Source: Streptomyces sp. NBC_01237
GTDB taxonomy: Bacteria > Actinomycetota > Actinomycetes > Streptomycetales > Streptomycetaceae
Direction of reading: 5' to 3'
DNA: 64,000 bases
Assembly: GCF_035917275.1 (NCBI RefSeq)
Contig: NZ_CP108508.1
Span: 62,001 to 126,000, forward strand
Part shown: piece by piece, positions 34,404 to 44,019 of the stretch
Numbering within the stretch: the stretch's first letter is position 1
Layout of the letters: each line of letters starts with the position of its first letter
Made by a program: the position numbers and the translations under genes
The notes under the pieces: generated by a model
What the model saw: only the letters and a program-made list of their open reading frames with translations
What the model was told of the DNA's origin: nothing
Databases searched by the model: none

Positions 34404-34776
34404 GTGGGGCGGTGGCTGACCACGCAGCGGCAGGACCAGAACCCGCCCGGCCAAGGGCAGCGCGAGCGCCTGGCCCAACTCGGGGCCACGCCCGCGCCAC
34501 AGCCGGCCGTCCCGGCACCGAAGACCTGTGGCCGCGGCAGGGAGCGGCGGCGGGGCGGCGCGTTCGAGCGGGGCCTCGCCGCGCTCGCCCAGTACAAGCA
34601 GCGGGAAGGACACGAACAACCCGTCCCGAGCAAGCACGAACAGCAGGTCCAGGCCGACCGCCAGGAGTACGTCGTGAAGCACGGTGTGTTCATCAGCAAC
34701 ACCAAGAGCAGACGCGACCGGCTCACCCCCGAGCAGCACCCAAGCCCTCGCGGAGCTCGGGGTGGAATGGGCGTGA
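34404..34776 (+). pseudogene. helicase-associated (HA) domain protein, C-terminal fragment
   Basis: The fragment reads RERLAQLGATPAP, FERGLAALAQYKQREGHEQP and GVFISNTKSRRDRLTPEQ, the repeat pattern of helicase-associated domains in large Streptomyces DEAD/DEAH helicases of chromosome arms. One extra C near 34735 shifts the frame; corrected, it ends QALAELGVEWA at TGA 34774-34776, exactly where repeat copy F begins. The helicase core is absent. Confidence 0.65.
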
Positions 34777-34863
34777 CACCGGCCGCGCCCGGTCGTCGAA
34801 CCGGTCGAACGGCACTGCACAGAGAGACCCCGGGCATAACCGCCCGTGGTCGCGTGCTGTCGG
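34771..34863 (+). repeat. dispersed hairpin repeat, copy F
   Basis: It contains GCGTGACACCGGCCGC, CCCGGTCGTCGAACCGGTCG, the imperfect stem GAGACCCCGGGC/GCCCGTGGTC and GTGCTGTCGG. It starts on the stop codon of the HA-domain fragment. Confidence 0.75.
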
Positions 34864-34874
34864 CGCTGCTGGCA

Positions 34875-35425
34875 TTACGGGGCGCCGTCCGGGGTGTCAG
34901 CATTCCGCGAGCCGGGCAGGGGGTCTTCGCAGATGTGGCCGGTCCACCGCTCGATGGCGCGGCTCGGGTCGGGGGCGTCTTCGGAGTACAGCACGTAGCC
35001 ATCCCCGTAACTGGCGCCGTTGTAGAAGCTGACGATGTACGGATGGCCCGGGCGCAGCACGTCATACCGGTTGTCAGCACCTGCGGTGCTGTATTGGCCG
35101 TCGCGCTTGACGTCGACCGACTGTCCCAGCGCGAGTGTTCCTGACGACCCGCCCTTCAGTGCCGTGTCGATGCGGGCTTTCACGGTCTGGACTCCGCCCG
35201 GCAGTTCGGGCTCTTCTTCGAGGTAGCCGATCGTGCCGGTGATGGTGACGAGTGCGAGGTTGGTGCTCTCCGTGGCGGCGCACTCGGGGCGGGAGAGGTC
35301 CGGTGCGCACAGGCTCTCGGGGTGGTGGTCCCGGCGTCCAGCCACCATGTGTATCCGCCCCAGCCGCCGGCTGCGACGACAAGGAGGACGGCGGATCCGG
35401 TCGCGATGGTGCGGAGGGATTTCAT
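34875..35425 (-). pseudogene. membrane-anchored protein of unknown function, one frameshift
   Basis: An ATG at 35425 opens MKSLRTIATGSAVLLVVAAG, a single membrane anchor, reading to GYTWWLDAGTTT. The frame then shifts at a four-C run (about 35330) into PESLCAPDLSRPEC and continues to GSRNADTPDGAP at 34875. The body is beta-rich with TLALGQSVDVKRDGQY and PGHPYIVSFYNGASYGDGY. Corrected length is about 183 residues. Function unknown. A missing C in the run may be a sequencing error. Confidence 0.55.
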
Positions 35426-35428
35426 GTG

Positions 35429-35950
35429 TCAGCCCCAGAGGCGTTCGTAGTTGGCCTTGTCCACGTCGGTGGGGGCCTGGAGCGGGGTCCGGCGCGGCTG
35501 GTTGGACCACATGACGGACAGCACGTTCTCTGTTTTGTGGCACAGCCCGAGTGCGTGCCCCAATTCGTGCACCGCTACTGCGCGACGGGCGTCCCGGGTG
35601 TTGAACGGTGATTTGTCCAGCCTCTTCTTGTTGAAGTAGATGTGGTCGATGCCGTTCTTCTGTTCCCAGGTGCCCAGCGCGGAGCTGTTCTTGGACCAGT
35701 CGCGCCATTCGACATCGTTGACCGCGGTCACGTGGTCGGGGGCGATCCTGATCAAGCTGAGTGCGCCGGATCGCTGATACCACTTGCCCGTCGCCCACCC
35801 CAGGGCGTCGTTGTACTTGGAGTCGTCTTCCCACAGCAGTTCCTCGCCGCCGTCCACGCTGGACACCGACTCCCGCTCCGTGACACGGGATTCGGAACAC
35901 GACGCCGGTTTCGCCGTGTAGGAGAACGCCTGATGGGCGCGGGTTCCCGC
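35429..35950 (-). CDS. matrixin-like (M10-type) metalloprotease, 5'-truncated
   Basis: About 173 residues. The zinc motif VHELGHALGLCH (His, His and distal His) is followed by the met-turn LSVMWSN. The N-terminal part (RAHQAFSYTAKPASCSES) looks like the segment right after, or within, a signal peptide. The frame continues past 35950 into the opposite-strand SGNH fragment, so the start is lost or improvised. It lies 3 bases upstream of the anchored-protein gene on the same strand. Catalytic residues are intact, but export is doubtful. Confidence 0.6.
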   Translation of the reverse strand, partial: AGTRAHQAFSYTAKPASCSESRVTERESVSSVDGGEELLWEDDSKYNDALGWATGKWYQRSGALSLIRIAPDHVTAVNDVEWRDWSKNSSALGTWEQKNGIDHIYFNKKRLDKSPFNTRDARRAVAVHELGHALGLCHKTENVLSVMWSNQPRRTPLQAPTDVDKANYERLWG

Positions 35951-35959
35951 CAGGACGAT

Positions 35960-36542
35960 GAGGCCACCCCCTGCCGGGACGCCTACGAGAGGGGCGGCTT
36001 CGTCCTCGACCCCGAATCGATCCGCGACACGTTCCAGCGGGTCTTCCGGGAGTACGTCGACATGCTGGAGGCCGTGCACGAGAAGGCGCCCCACGCCAAG
36101 GTCATCACGGTCGGCCACCCCACGCTCATCGTCGGACGCCACCACCTGTGACCGGCAGGACACCACCGAGCTGGCGGCCGACATCAAGGACGCCGAGACC
36201 CGGCTCTCGGCCACCCACGGCGACATCGCCTGGCTGGGTGAAGTGAACACCGAGCTCAACGCGATCATCGAAGACGCCACGGAGCTTGTCGATTACGGAT
36301 ACACCTACGTCGACGTCGCCGCCTCCAGCGTCGGCCACGAAGTCTGCCAGCCCCGCGCCACGAAGTGGGTGGAGGGAGTCTGCGGCGAGGCCGGCCCGTA
36401 CTGGCCCACCGACCTCACTCTCGGCCTGATCACCCTGAAGTGCTCCAACGGCAACCGGGCCACGCTCGTGCACCCGAACGCCGGCGGCCACGCCAACACG
36501 GCCGCCCTGGCCGAAGCCGCCGTCCGCCAGGCCCTGAGCTGA
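35960..36542 (+). pseudogene. SGNH/GDSL hydrolase, 5'-truncated and frameshifted
   Basis: One frame reads PCRDAYERGGFVLDPESIRD and HAKVITVGHPTLIVGR. After about 36148 another continues with CDRQDTTELAADIKDAETRL and ends HPNAGGHANTAALAEAA, where the H-PN.GG.H pattern holds the family's catalytic Asp/His block. The N-terminal GDSL block is missing. It faces the truncated matrixin gene head to head with no space between them. Confidence 0.6.
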
Positions 36543-36895
36543 TCGCACCGCCCGCCGCCCCTGGCCCAGCGGCCCGGGGCGGCCCGGACGCAAACACCCA
36601 ATGCCAGGTTCGCCTCACATCGCGGACCCCACCCCAGTTCCGCCGAACAGGCCCTCACCGACCGCCCGGTTCCAGGTCCCGCCCGCCGACTCGCGGCGAC
36701 GCCCTTCCACACCCCCAGCCCGGCCCGCACGCACTCCGCGGCACGAGCGGATTCCTTCCATCCGCCCTGCGGCCCAAGGGGCGCCTGTTTCCCGCCGGTG
36801 GAACAACGACCACAGATCCAAGTCAGCGGTGGCGCCGCGACGATCAGGCTCGCGGTGGTGCCGCGTTCGCTGCGGCCTGGGGCTTGCCCCAGGGA
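36543..36895. other. intergenic, nothing recognised
   Basis: Only chance frames, Pro/Arg-rich on both strands. Confidence 0.4.
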
Positions 36896-36943
36896 TCGAA
36901 AATCGTAGTTTCGAAAATCGTAGTTTCGAAAACTTGATTTTCG
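36896..36943. promoter_or_regulatory. tandem operator repeats before the TetR gene
   Basis: TCGAAAATCGTAGTT occurs twice in perfect tandem (36896-36910, 36911-36925), followed by the near-palindrome TCGAAAACTTGATTTTCG (36926-36943). This AT-rich block, 57 bases before the TetR start, is the likely self-operator and promoter of the TetR-MMPL unit. Confidence 0.7.
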
Positions 36944-36999
36944 CTTCGTGGGGTGGCTAGAGTTCTGGTGTCAACTAAGAACCGGGTTCGGGAGCAGCT

Positions 37000-37611
37000 A
37001 TGACCGAGGCACCTGCGGCGTCGCGCCGCCGCAAGCTCACCCCGGAGCGGGAGCGTGAGTTGCTGCTGGTGACGGCCCAGCTCGTCGGCGAGGTCGGTTA
37101 TGAGCAGGTGACCATGGCTGCGGTAGCGCAGCGGGCGAAGTGCAGCACGGCGACGCTCTACCGGCAGTGGGAGAGCAAGCCACGGCTGGTGATCTCGGCG
37201 TGGAAGGCGCTCACCGCAGAGTCCGGGAAGGACTTGTCGAGCATCGATTCCGGCAGTCTGCGCGGCGACCTGATCGAGGTCGCGCGGTTCCTGGTGGCCG
37301 ATGATCCGGTCAAGGACACCTTCACCTCGGTTCCGGCCGCCATCGTCCGGGACGAGGGTCTCATGGAGATCGTGCGCGAGATCCTGATCCACCCGATCCT
37401 GCGCGATCTGGCCCAGCTGTTCGAGCGTGCGGTGGCCAGAGGAGAGATCAGGGCAGGAAATCCGGTCATCGAGCTGGCGGACCAGATCCTGCTCGGCCCG
37501 TGGCTCGCGCAGACCATTCTCCACGGGACCCCTGCGACCCAGGAACTGATGGAATCCGTCGTCGAGCTGGTGCTCCTGCCGGCGCTCACCGCACAGCCCG
37601 CCACCGCCTGA
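37000..37611 (+). CDS. TetR-family repressor of the adjacent MMPL transporter
   Basis: The protein has 203 residues from ATG 37000 (GGGAG upstream). The N-terminal HTH is typical (ELLLVTAQLVGEVGYEQVTM, then QRAKCSTATLYRQWESKPRL). The C-terminal domain matches the TetR_C_16/AcrR-like ligand pocket group (PAAIVRDEGLMEIVREIL). It sits upstream of the MMPL gene on the same strand with a 184-base gap. The tandem operator before it indicates autoregulation. Confidence 0.9.
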   Translation: MTEAPAASRRRKLTPERERELLLVTAQLVGEVGYEQVTMAAVAQRAKCSTATLYRQWESKPRLVISAWKALTAESGKDLSSIDSGSLRGDLIEVARFLVADDPVKDTFTSVPAAIVRDEGLMEIVREILIHPILRDLAQLFERAVARGEIRAGNPVIELADQILLGPWLAQTILHGTPATQELMESVVELVLLPALTAQPATA

Positions 37612-37795
37612 CCCGACCCCGGCCCTCACCGCCTTCCGGCCGCACCTTCCAGCACTACCAGCGACTCCGCACGCCCTGACGACGGACTATCACCGCTCGT
37701 CCCCCTCGTATGCCCTCTCCAGGCCCGCACCTGCCTCAGGCCGGGCTCAGGGCACCGCACGTCCAAAAACACCATCGACCTGGAGCGTCTCCCTC

Positions 37796-40015
37796 ATGGC
37801 CACCTTTCTCCACAAGATCGGCAGGGCCGCGTTCAAGCGGCGCTGGCTGGTCGTCCTCCTCTGGGCGCTTCTCCTGGGCGCTGTGGGCATCGGCGCCTCC
37901 GCCAGCTCGGGCCCCGCCAGTTCCAGCATCAGCCTGCCCGGCACGGAGGCCCAGCGCGCTTTCGATCTCCTCGGCGAAAAGTTCCCGGCGGCCAACGCCG
38001 ACGGAGCCACCGCCCGAGTCGTGCTGCGCGCACCCGACGGCGAGAAGATCAGCGCCCCGGAGAACAAGTCCGCCCTGAAGGCGGCTTTGGCTGACATCAA
38101 GGACTCTTCCTCCCGTATAGGGCAGATCAGCGACCCCTTCTCCTCCCGGGCCGTCAGCGCGGACGGCACCACCGCATACGCCCAAGTCACCTACACCACC
38201 AAGGACTCCGACCTCACCGACGGTGATCACACCGGTCTGGAGAAGGCTCTCGAATCGGGCCGCGACCAGGGGCTGGCAGTGGAGGCCTCCGGCAACGCAC
38301 TGGCCGCCCCCGAGGGAAGCCACACCGCTGAGGCCATCGGCTTCGCCCTGGCCGCCGTCATCCTGCTCATCACCTTCGGCTCCCTGATCGCCGCCGGCCT
38401 GCCCCTGCTCACCGCGCTCGCAGGAGTCGGTGTGAGCATGACCGCCATCACCGCGCTCAGCGGCCCGCTCAACCTCAACAGCAACGCCTCGGCTCTCGCC
38501 ACGATGCTGGGCATCGCGGTCGGCATCGACTACGCCCTGTTCATTGTCTCCCGGTACCGCTCGGAGCGCGCGGACGGCTACGACGCCCGCGAGGCCGCCG
38601 CTCGTGCCAACGGCACAGCGGGTTCCGCCGTTGTTTTCGCCGGGCTGACCGTCGTCATCGCCCTCGCTGGTCTCGCGGTGGTGAACCTGCCCATCCTGAC
38701 CGCGATGGGCCTCGCCGCCGCCGGCGCCGTCGTGATCGCCGTCCTCGTCGCCACCACCCTGGTTCCCGCCCTCCTCGGCTTCGCCGGCGAACGCGTCCGT
38801 GGCAAGAACCGAAAGAAGCCCCCCGCCCCCGTAGCCGACCCCGCCAAGCCGGGCCTGGGGCAGCGCTGGATCTCCTACGTCCTGCGCAAGCCGGCCCAGA
38901 TGCTCCTCCTGGCCGTGGTCGCACTCGGCGTGGTCGCACTCCCGGCCACTCAGCTCGAACTCGGGCTGCCGGACGACGGCTCCAAGGCCGCCTCGTCCAC
39001 CCAACGCAAGGCATACGACATGCTGTCCGAGTCCTTCGGGCCCGGCTTCAACGGCCCCCTCACCGTGACCGTCGACGACCAGGACCCGGCCGTCGCGCGC
39101 GGCGGCGCCGAAGACATGGGCAAGTCGCTCTCCCGCCTTCCGGACGTGGCCGCCGTGACCCCGGCCACCTTCAACGAGCGCGGCGACACCGCGATCATCA
39201 CCGTCATCCCCAAGAGCGCACCGGGCAGCGACGCCACCAAGAATCTCGTCACCGACATCCGGACCCTGGCCGGCGACCTCCAGTCCGACACCGGTTCCCG
39301 CTCCCTCGTCACCGGGACCACGGCCCTCAACATCGACATCTCCGACAAGTTCAGCGCGGCGATCGTGCCCTACCTCGCCCTCGTCGTCGGCCTTGCCGTC
39401 CTCGTGCTGATCCTCGTCTTCCGGTCCATCCTGGTCCCTGTCAAGGCAGCCCTCGGATTCCTGCTCTCCGTACTGGCCTCCCTCGGAGCCCTCGTCGCGG
39501 CCTTCCAGTGGGGCTGGCTGAAGGACCTCATCGGCCTGGAACAGACCGGCCCGATCATGAGCCTGATGCCCGTCCTCATGGTCGGCATCGTGTTCGGCCT
39601 GGCCATGGACTACCAGGTGTTCCTGGTGACCCGCATGCGCGAGGCATACGTCCACGGCGCCGACGCCCGCACTGCCGTCGAGACAGGCTTCAAGCACAGC
39701 GCCACCGTCGTCACCGCCGCAGCTCTCATCATGATCAGCGTCTTCGCCGGATTCGTCGGCTCCCACGACGCCATGATCAAATCGCTCGGATTCGGCCTCG
39801 CCATCGCCGTTGCCTTCGACGCGTTCGTCGTCCGCATGACGATCATCCCGGCAGCGCTCGCCCTCCTCGGCAAGCGCGCCTGGTCCCTTCCCACCTGGAT
39901 CGACCGCATCCTGCCCAACGTCGACATCGAAGGCGAAAAACTCGCCGGACACACCCCCACCACCCCCACCGTCCGCGAACCCGGCTACGCCGGCTCCACG
40001 GACCACAACCGCTGA
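37796..40015 (+). CDS. MMPL family RND-type transporter
   Basis: A 739-residue protein of normal length for actinobacterial MMPL pumps. The N-terminal helix (WLVVLLWALLLGAVGIG), an extracytoplasmic porter domain, and helices 2-6 include the signature GIAVGIDYALFIVSRYRSE. A second porter domain and helices 8-12 follow with GIVFGLAMDYQVFLVTRMRE, the two conserved GxxxDY motifs. These pumps use the proton gradient to move lipids, pigments or drugs across the membrane. Expression is probably controlled by the upstream TetR. It appears intact. Confidence 0.93.
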   Translation: MATFLHKIGRAAFKRRWLVVLLWALLLGAVGIGASASSGPASSSISLPGTEAQRAFDLLGEKFPAANADGATARVVLRAPDGEKISAPENKSALKAALADIKDSSSRIGQISDPFSSRAVSADGTTAYAQVTYTTKDSDLTDGDHTGLEKALESGRDQGLAVEASGNALAAPEGSHTAEAIGFALAAVILLITFGSLIAAGLPLLTALAGVGVSMTAITALSGPLNLNSNASALATMLGIAVGIDYALFIVSRYRSERADGYDAREAAARANGTAGSAVVFAGLTVVIALAGLAVVNLPILTAMGLAAAGAVVIAVLVATTLVPALLGFAGERVRGKNRKKPPAPVADPAKPGLGQRWISYVLRKPAQMLLLAVVALGVVALPATQLELGLPDDGSKAASSTQRKAYDMLSESFGPGFNGPLTVTVDDQDPAVARGGAEDMGKSLSRLPDVAAVTPATFNERGDTAIITVIPKSAPGSDATKNLVTDIRTLAGDLQSDTGSRSLVTGTTALNIDISDKFSAAIVPYLALVVGLAVLVLILVFRSILVPVKAALGFLLSVLASLGALVAAFQWGWLKDLIGLEQTGPIMSLMPVLMVGIVFGLAMDYQVFLVTRMREAYVHGADARTAVETGFKHSATVVTAAALIMISVFAGFVGSHDAMIKSLGFGLAIAVAFDAFVVRMTIIPAALALLGKRAWSLPTWIDRILPNVDIEGEKLAGHTPTTPTVREPGYAGSTDHNR

Positions 40016-40084
40016 CAACCCCGCCCCACGGGCCCGCGGTTGCCACGGCACCGCGGGCCCGCCCCCTGCCCCAAGGACGCGCCG

Positions 40085-40774
40085 ATGCACCGAGTACTCC
40101 TCGCAGGCGGCCCAACCCTCGTCCGAGACGCCTACGCACGCGTCATCGCCGCATCCCCCGCCTTCGCGCTCCCGGCCCAAACACCAACCCTTTCCGATGC
40201 CCTGGCAAATCTGACCACCTGCGACCTTCTGCTCATTGACGCCCAAGAACTCATCCGAGACACATCCGCCGCAGCCCAGATACGACTGCGGCACGCGGCC
40301 GCGTGCACCCGGGTCGTCGTGCTCGGGCACGTCGCTCCGGCCGAACTGCCCTTCCTCGCGGGTGCCGGTGTGACCGGCGTGCTCGGCCCCTACCTCGAAC
40401 CCGACGATTTCCTCACCGCACTCGACGTCATCCACGGCGGCGCCATGCTCATCTCACCTGCGCCCGCCCACGCAGCCCCGACGCCTGCCTTCCGCGGACC
40501 GCTGACGCCACTGACCCAGCGCGAACGAGAAGTGCTCACTCTCATCGCCACGCAGCCCGACAACACCGCCATCGCCAAAGCACTCGGCGTAAGCCCACTC
40601 ACCGTCAAGTCACACATCAACCGAATCATGCACAAACTCGCAGCGTCCAGCAGATCCCAACTCGTCGTGCTCGCCTACGAAAGCCACCTGATCACCCCAG
40701 GCACTCCGGCCGCCACAAGGACGGCTGAAGCCGAGCACCACGCCCTGACCTCCCGCCCCGGCCAATCCTCCTGA
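40085..40774 (+). CDS. NarL/LuxR-type response regulator, atypical receiver
   Basis: The protein has 229 residues from ATG 40085 (AAGGACG upstream). The C-terminal LuxR HTH is typical (LTQREREVLTLIATQPDNTA, then VSPLTVKSHINRIMHKL). The N-terminal receiver-like domain (1-125) has LLIDAQEL where the phospho-acceptor Asp should be and lacks the paired acidic residues at its start. It may therefore be phosphorylation-independent. No sensor kinase is adjacent. Confidence 0.85.
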   Translation: MHRVLLAGGPTLVRDAYARVIAASPAFALPAQTPTLSDALANLTTCDLLLIDAQELIRDTSAAAQIRLRHAAACTRVVVLGHVAPAELPFLAGAGVTGVLGPYLEPDDFLTALDVIHGGAMLISPAPAHAAPTPAFRGPLTPLTQREREVLTLIATQPDNTAIAKALGVSPLTVKSHINRIMHKLAASSRSQLVVLAYESHLITPGTPAATRTAEAEHHALTSRPGQSS

Positions 40775-40906
40775 GAGCCAAAAGGCCCTGCGCTCGCCGA
40801 CACGGTCAGAAGCCGCCCCCATCACCGCGACAAGACGACACCCCGAAGAATGAGCGAGCGGGCACGCCCTCTGGAGCTGCGCAGTTCCACACGCCGCTGA
40901 CCTGGG

Positions 40907-41212
40907 ATGATGCCCCATGGAAACAGGCTGCCCCTGGGACTCCAGGCCGACCGTCGATCTCCGCCGTGGCGTTACGACGCCGTCGTGCTGTTCGACCGGC
41001 TGACGAGCACCGACCTGAACACCGTGCCGGTCACGCACCCAGCTTCTGCTCGGGCAGGGGAAGCCGAAGATGGCAGCGAGAACACCGGGACCACATAGCC
41101 ATCGGACGACGCAGTTGTCGCTGTCGGCAACGTCGTGCACATCCAGCTGAAGTTCGCCAAGGGGCACACCGAGCCCAGGACCTTGGTCGTCTACACCTCT
41201 TTTCAGAAGTAA
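40907..41212 (+). pseudogene. small protein with an in-frame amber codon
   Basis: The frame from ATG 40907 reads RYDAVVLFDRLTSTDLNTVP, meets TAG at 41096-41098 and stays open with strong coding character (VVAVGNVVHIQLKFAKGHTE, then TLVVYTSFQK) to TAA at 41210. The two halves look like one protein of about 100 residues. Function unknown. It abuts the IS630 remnant. Confidence 0.45.
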
Positions 41213-41214
41213 AC

Positions 41215-42010
41215 ATGACATACGAGAAGCGGCAGCTGACCCCGCGCCAGATCACCGGCGGCATCTCCGCGTCCACGGTGCGCCGCTTGGTTGCGCCAGG
41301 ACGCGCTCAAGTCCTGGCAGTACCGGTCCTGGATCTTCATCCGCGACACGGACTTCCGCGCCGGGGCCCAGCGGGTCCTGGACCTGTACGCCCGCTCCTT
41401 CGAAGGAGAACCCCTCGGCGCGGACGAGTACGTCGTCTCCAGCGATGAGAAGACCTCGTTCCAGCCCGCTGCCGCTGCCATCCGACCCTGACTCCGGGCC
41501 AGGCCAGGGCGATGCGCGTCAACCACGCCTACGGACTCGGCGGCGCCCTGGCCTACCTGGCCGCCTACGACGTCCACCAGGCCCAAGTGCCTAGGCCGCT
41601 GCGAACCGCGCACCGGCATCGACGCGTTCATGAGCCTGGTCGTCCAGGTCATGACACAGGAACACTACGCCAGCGCCAGGCGTGTCTTCCGGGTCGTCGA
41701 CAACGGCTCCTCCCGCTGCGGAAAGAGGGCCGCCGAACGGCTCACGGCGGCGTTCCCCAACGCCGTCATGGTCCACACCCCCGTGCACGCCTCCTGGTTG
41801 CACCAGGTGGAGATCTACTTCTCCGTGGTGCAGCGCAAGGTCGTCTCACCCAACCACTTCACCGAACTAACCCAGGTCGGGGACCGGCTCCGAGCATTCG
41901 AAGACCGCTACAACACCACGGCACAGCCGTTCCAGTGGAGGTTCACCACCTCCGGCCTGGACGATCTTCTGGCCCGACTCGACCGGCACACCCGCCGACC
42001 GACACCAAGA
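41215..42010 (+). mobile_element. IS630-family transposase remnant (several frameshifts)
   Basis: Frames in succession read STVRR, QDALKSWQYRSWIFIRDTDF, VVSSDEKTSFQP, NHAYGLGGALAYLAAYDVH and then the longest block, RVFRVVDNGSSRCGKRAAER, VMVHTPVHASWLHQVEIYFS and QPFQWRFTTSGLDDLLARLD. The catalytic segments DEKT, DNGSS and the E of QVEIYFS (DDE) are recognisable. At least three frame changes make it inactive. Confidence 0.8.
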
Positions 42011-42218
42011 ATCCTCCGTCGCCCTGGCAGCCTGATCACCCCCCGAAGGACTTCCGGAACGGACCACTTGGCGCTCCGCTTGGCCCTTTGGCGTTGTAGT
42101 TGGCCTCGATACGCGTTCCAGTTGGTCCGCGGAGTGACGGCGCCCGCCTCGTACCTGCATGTCTTCGGGAGAATGCCCGTGCTGGCCGTCCACAAGGCAT
42201 CCGGCAAACTACGGACGC

Positions 42219-43445
42219 ATGACCCTCTCATCGCGCTTCACCCTTCCGGGCCAGGTCCGAGCTGTGGCCACGTCCGATCCCTCCGGGCCGTTGACCGTGA
42301 CCGGTTACGGTGCGAATCCCCTGGTGACTGTGATCACGAGGGTTGACCTCTCAGGCAAGGTGGCGTGGCAGCGTACCTATCCCGGGACCGGCAGACCCCA
42401 ATCCCGTCTGTCCACGGAGGGCACGCTGTGGGTCGCCTATCCGGATGGCGACGGCCGGCTGCTGGACGGTGTTCTGCCGGACGGCTCCACCGGCCCCACC
42501 GCCCGCCCGGAGTGCGGCCCCGATGAGGAGATCGGGGCGTTCGTCCTCCTCAACGACGGGTTCGTCATCTCTTGGGTCAGTGCCTCCCGCAGGGTCCGTG
42601 GAGACCGAAGCCGGCCCACGTCGGAGCCTCGCGTGGCCCGGTACACGCGAGACGGCGAGTGCCTCTGGTCCGCTCCGATCGCGCTCGGTGCGGTGTCGTT
42701 CCCGGGCGTGGTGGAGATGGGAGTCCGGACCGGATGGGAGATCCAACCGCGCAGGCCTTGGGTCCCGGAGGAGATCGGCGTAGACCGCTGGGAGCCACTG
42801 CTCGTATCGGCCGACCGGGTCGCAGCCACCTTCACCGACGCACGGGGCGGCATCGGGCGGACGTTCTTCCTCAACCTGGACAGCGGCGAGACCGTCTCGG
42901 CCACCTCTCCCGCTCCTACGGGCCGAAAGGCGATAGCGGGCCCCGGCCAGTTCCTGATCGGATCTCAGGGCTATGGCGCGTTCACGACCGGCCGTTTCGG
43001 CCGGGACGGCGCCGAAACCGCGCGCTGGGCCAGCCACGGGGCCATGCTCGTCGACAGGAACGGCCGCGTCAGCGGTCCCGAGCTCGAAAACCACCTGCCG
43101 TCGAGATCACGCTTCCAGCGGCTCGCACCGGACAACACCCTCGTGGACGGGCCTGCGCTGACGGGCTACTACACGTCCCACCCCGCGATGGACTGCGAGG
43201 GAACCACCGTGTTCTGGCGCGACGGCAAGCTGCTCACCGTGGACACGGACCTCGCCGGACACGAGCTGTTCGCCATGGACGACAGCCGAGCAGTCATCGG
43301 TCGCGCGCTCCTGCTGAGCGCCGGCAATGTCGCCATCTCCCTGGACAACGAGGTCCTGGTCTTCCGTACACCGCTGGGTCCCCTGGCCGAGGGGCCCTGG
43401 ACGTGCGGGGAAGGGAACCTCCAGGGCAATCCTCTGCTGAGCTGA
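42219..43445 (+). CDS. beta-propeller-like protein of unknown function
   Basis: The protein has 408 residues from ATG 42219 (MTLSSRFTLPGQVRAVATSD). It is built of repeated beta-strand blocks such as VTVITRVDLSGKVAWQRTY, VARYTRDGECLWSAPIAL and TVFWRDGKLLTVDTDLAG, the 'D..G...W' blade style of PQQ/WD-like propellers. There is no signal peptide, so it is cytosolic and may bind a protein partner. It ends 79 bases before the 150-residue gene on the same strand. Confidence 0.65.
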   Translation: MTLSSRFTLPGQVRAVATSDPSGPLTVTGYGANPLVTVITRVDLSGKVAWQRTYPGTGRPQSRLSTEGTLWVAYPDGDGRLLDGVLPDGSTGPTARPECGPDEEIGAFVLLNDGFVISWVSASRRVRGDRSRPTSEPRVARYTRDGECLWSAPIALGAVSFPGVVEMGVRTGWEIQPRRPWVPEEIGVDRWEPLLVSADRVAATFTDARGGIGRTFFLNLDSGETVSATSPAPTGRKAIAGPGQFLIGSQGYGAFTTGRFGRDGAETARWASHGAMLVDRNGRVSGPELENHLPSRSRFQRLAPDNTLVDGPALTGYYTSHPAMDCEGTTVFWRDGKLLTVDTDLAGHELFAMDDSRAVIGRALLLSAGNVAISLDNEVLVFRTPLGPLAEGPWTCGEGNLQGNPLLS

Positions 43446-43524
43446 AACCGCCGGCGGAGTCCGGCCAGGTGCGCCCGCGCGAAAAGGAGATGCCGGCTCT
43501 GGCCGGCGCAGGCAGGATCTCTGC

Positions 43525-43977
43525 ATGACGACCGACGTCAGTGGAATGATCGAATGCCGGTCGGGGGCCCGCCTATGGGGCCCCGATGATGAGGACTCCG
43601 TATGGGAGGTGGGCATCGATCTCTTCCTCCTCAACAGGGGCAACGCCTACGACGGCCTGGCCTGCCTCTTCGGAATCCGCAACTCCTACGGTTTCCGTCC
43701 CCTGGCGGAAGATCGTGGCTTCCCGGACGATGCCTCGGATGGGCTGCGAGCTGAGTTCGCCGGCTACGGCGGCCCCCACGATGTGCACGGAACCACCTGG
43801 CTGACCTGGGCCGAACTGGACACCGCGGACTGGCAGGAAACCAACGCCTCAGGCACACGAACCCGCGCCTCTGCCGCAGGGATCGACACCGACTGGGGCC
43901 GGGTCTGGAGCGTCATGCACATCCTCAGCGAAATCCACGGCTCGGCGAACGTACGTCTCGTCGTCTGGTTCCACTGA
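43525..43977 (+). CDS. conserved protein of unknown function (short paralogue of 10597-11214)
   Basis: A 150-residue protein. It shares with the 205-residue gene GMIECR, YDGLACLFGIRNSYGFRPL, AEDRGFPDD, WLTWAELDTADW, VWSVMHILSEIHG and the C-terminus VRLVVWF. The region between the DW motif and VWSVM is about 50 residues shorter, as if deleted cleanly. It is soluble with no signal peptide. Two copies 33 kb apart show a family that duplicates within this arm. Confidence 0.7.
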   Translation: MTTDVSGMIECRSGARLWGPDDEDSVWEVGIDLFLLNRGNAYDGLACLFGIRNSYGFRPLAEDRGFPDDASDGLRAEFAGYGGPHDVHGTTWLTWAELDTADWQETNASGTRTRASAAGIDTDWGRVWSVMHILSEIHGSANVRLVVWFH

Positions 43978-44019
43978 CGGACGGCTGTGCGCGCTACTTG
44001 GCCAGGCAGGCCAACTAAA

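Noticed and set aside
37736..40435. 899-codon minus-strand frame opposite the MMPL gene
   Set aside because: Composition (Gly/Asp/Glu-rich) mirrors the antisense of a high-GC transporter gene, and the MMPL gene has all family motifs.
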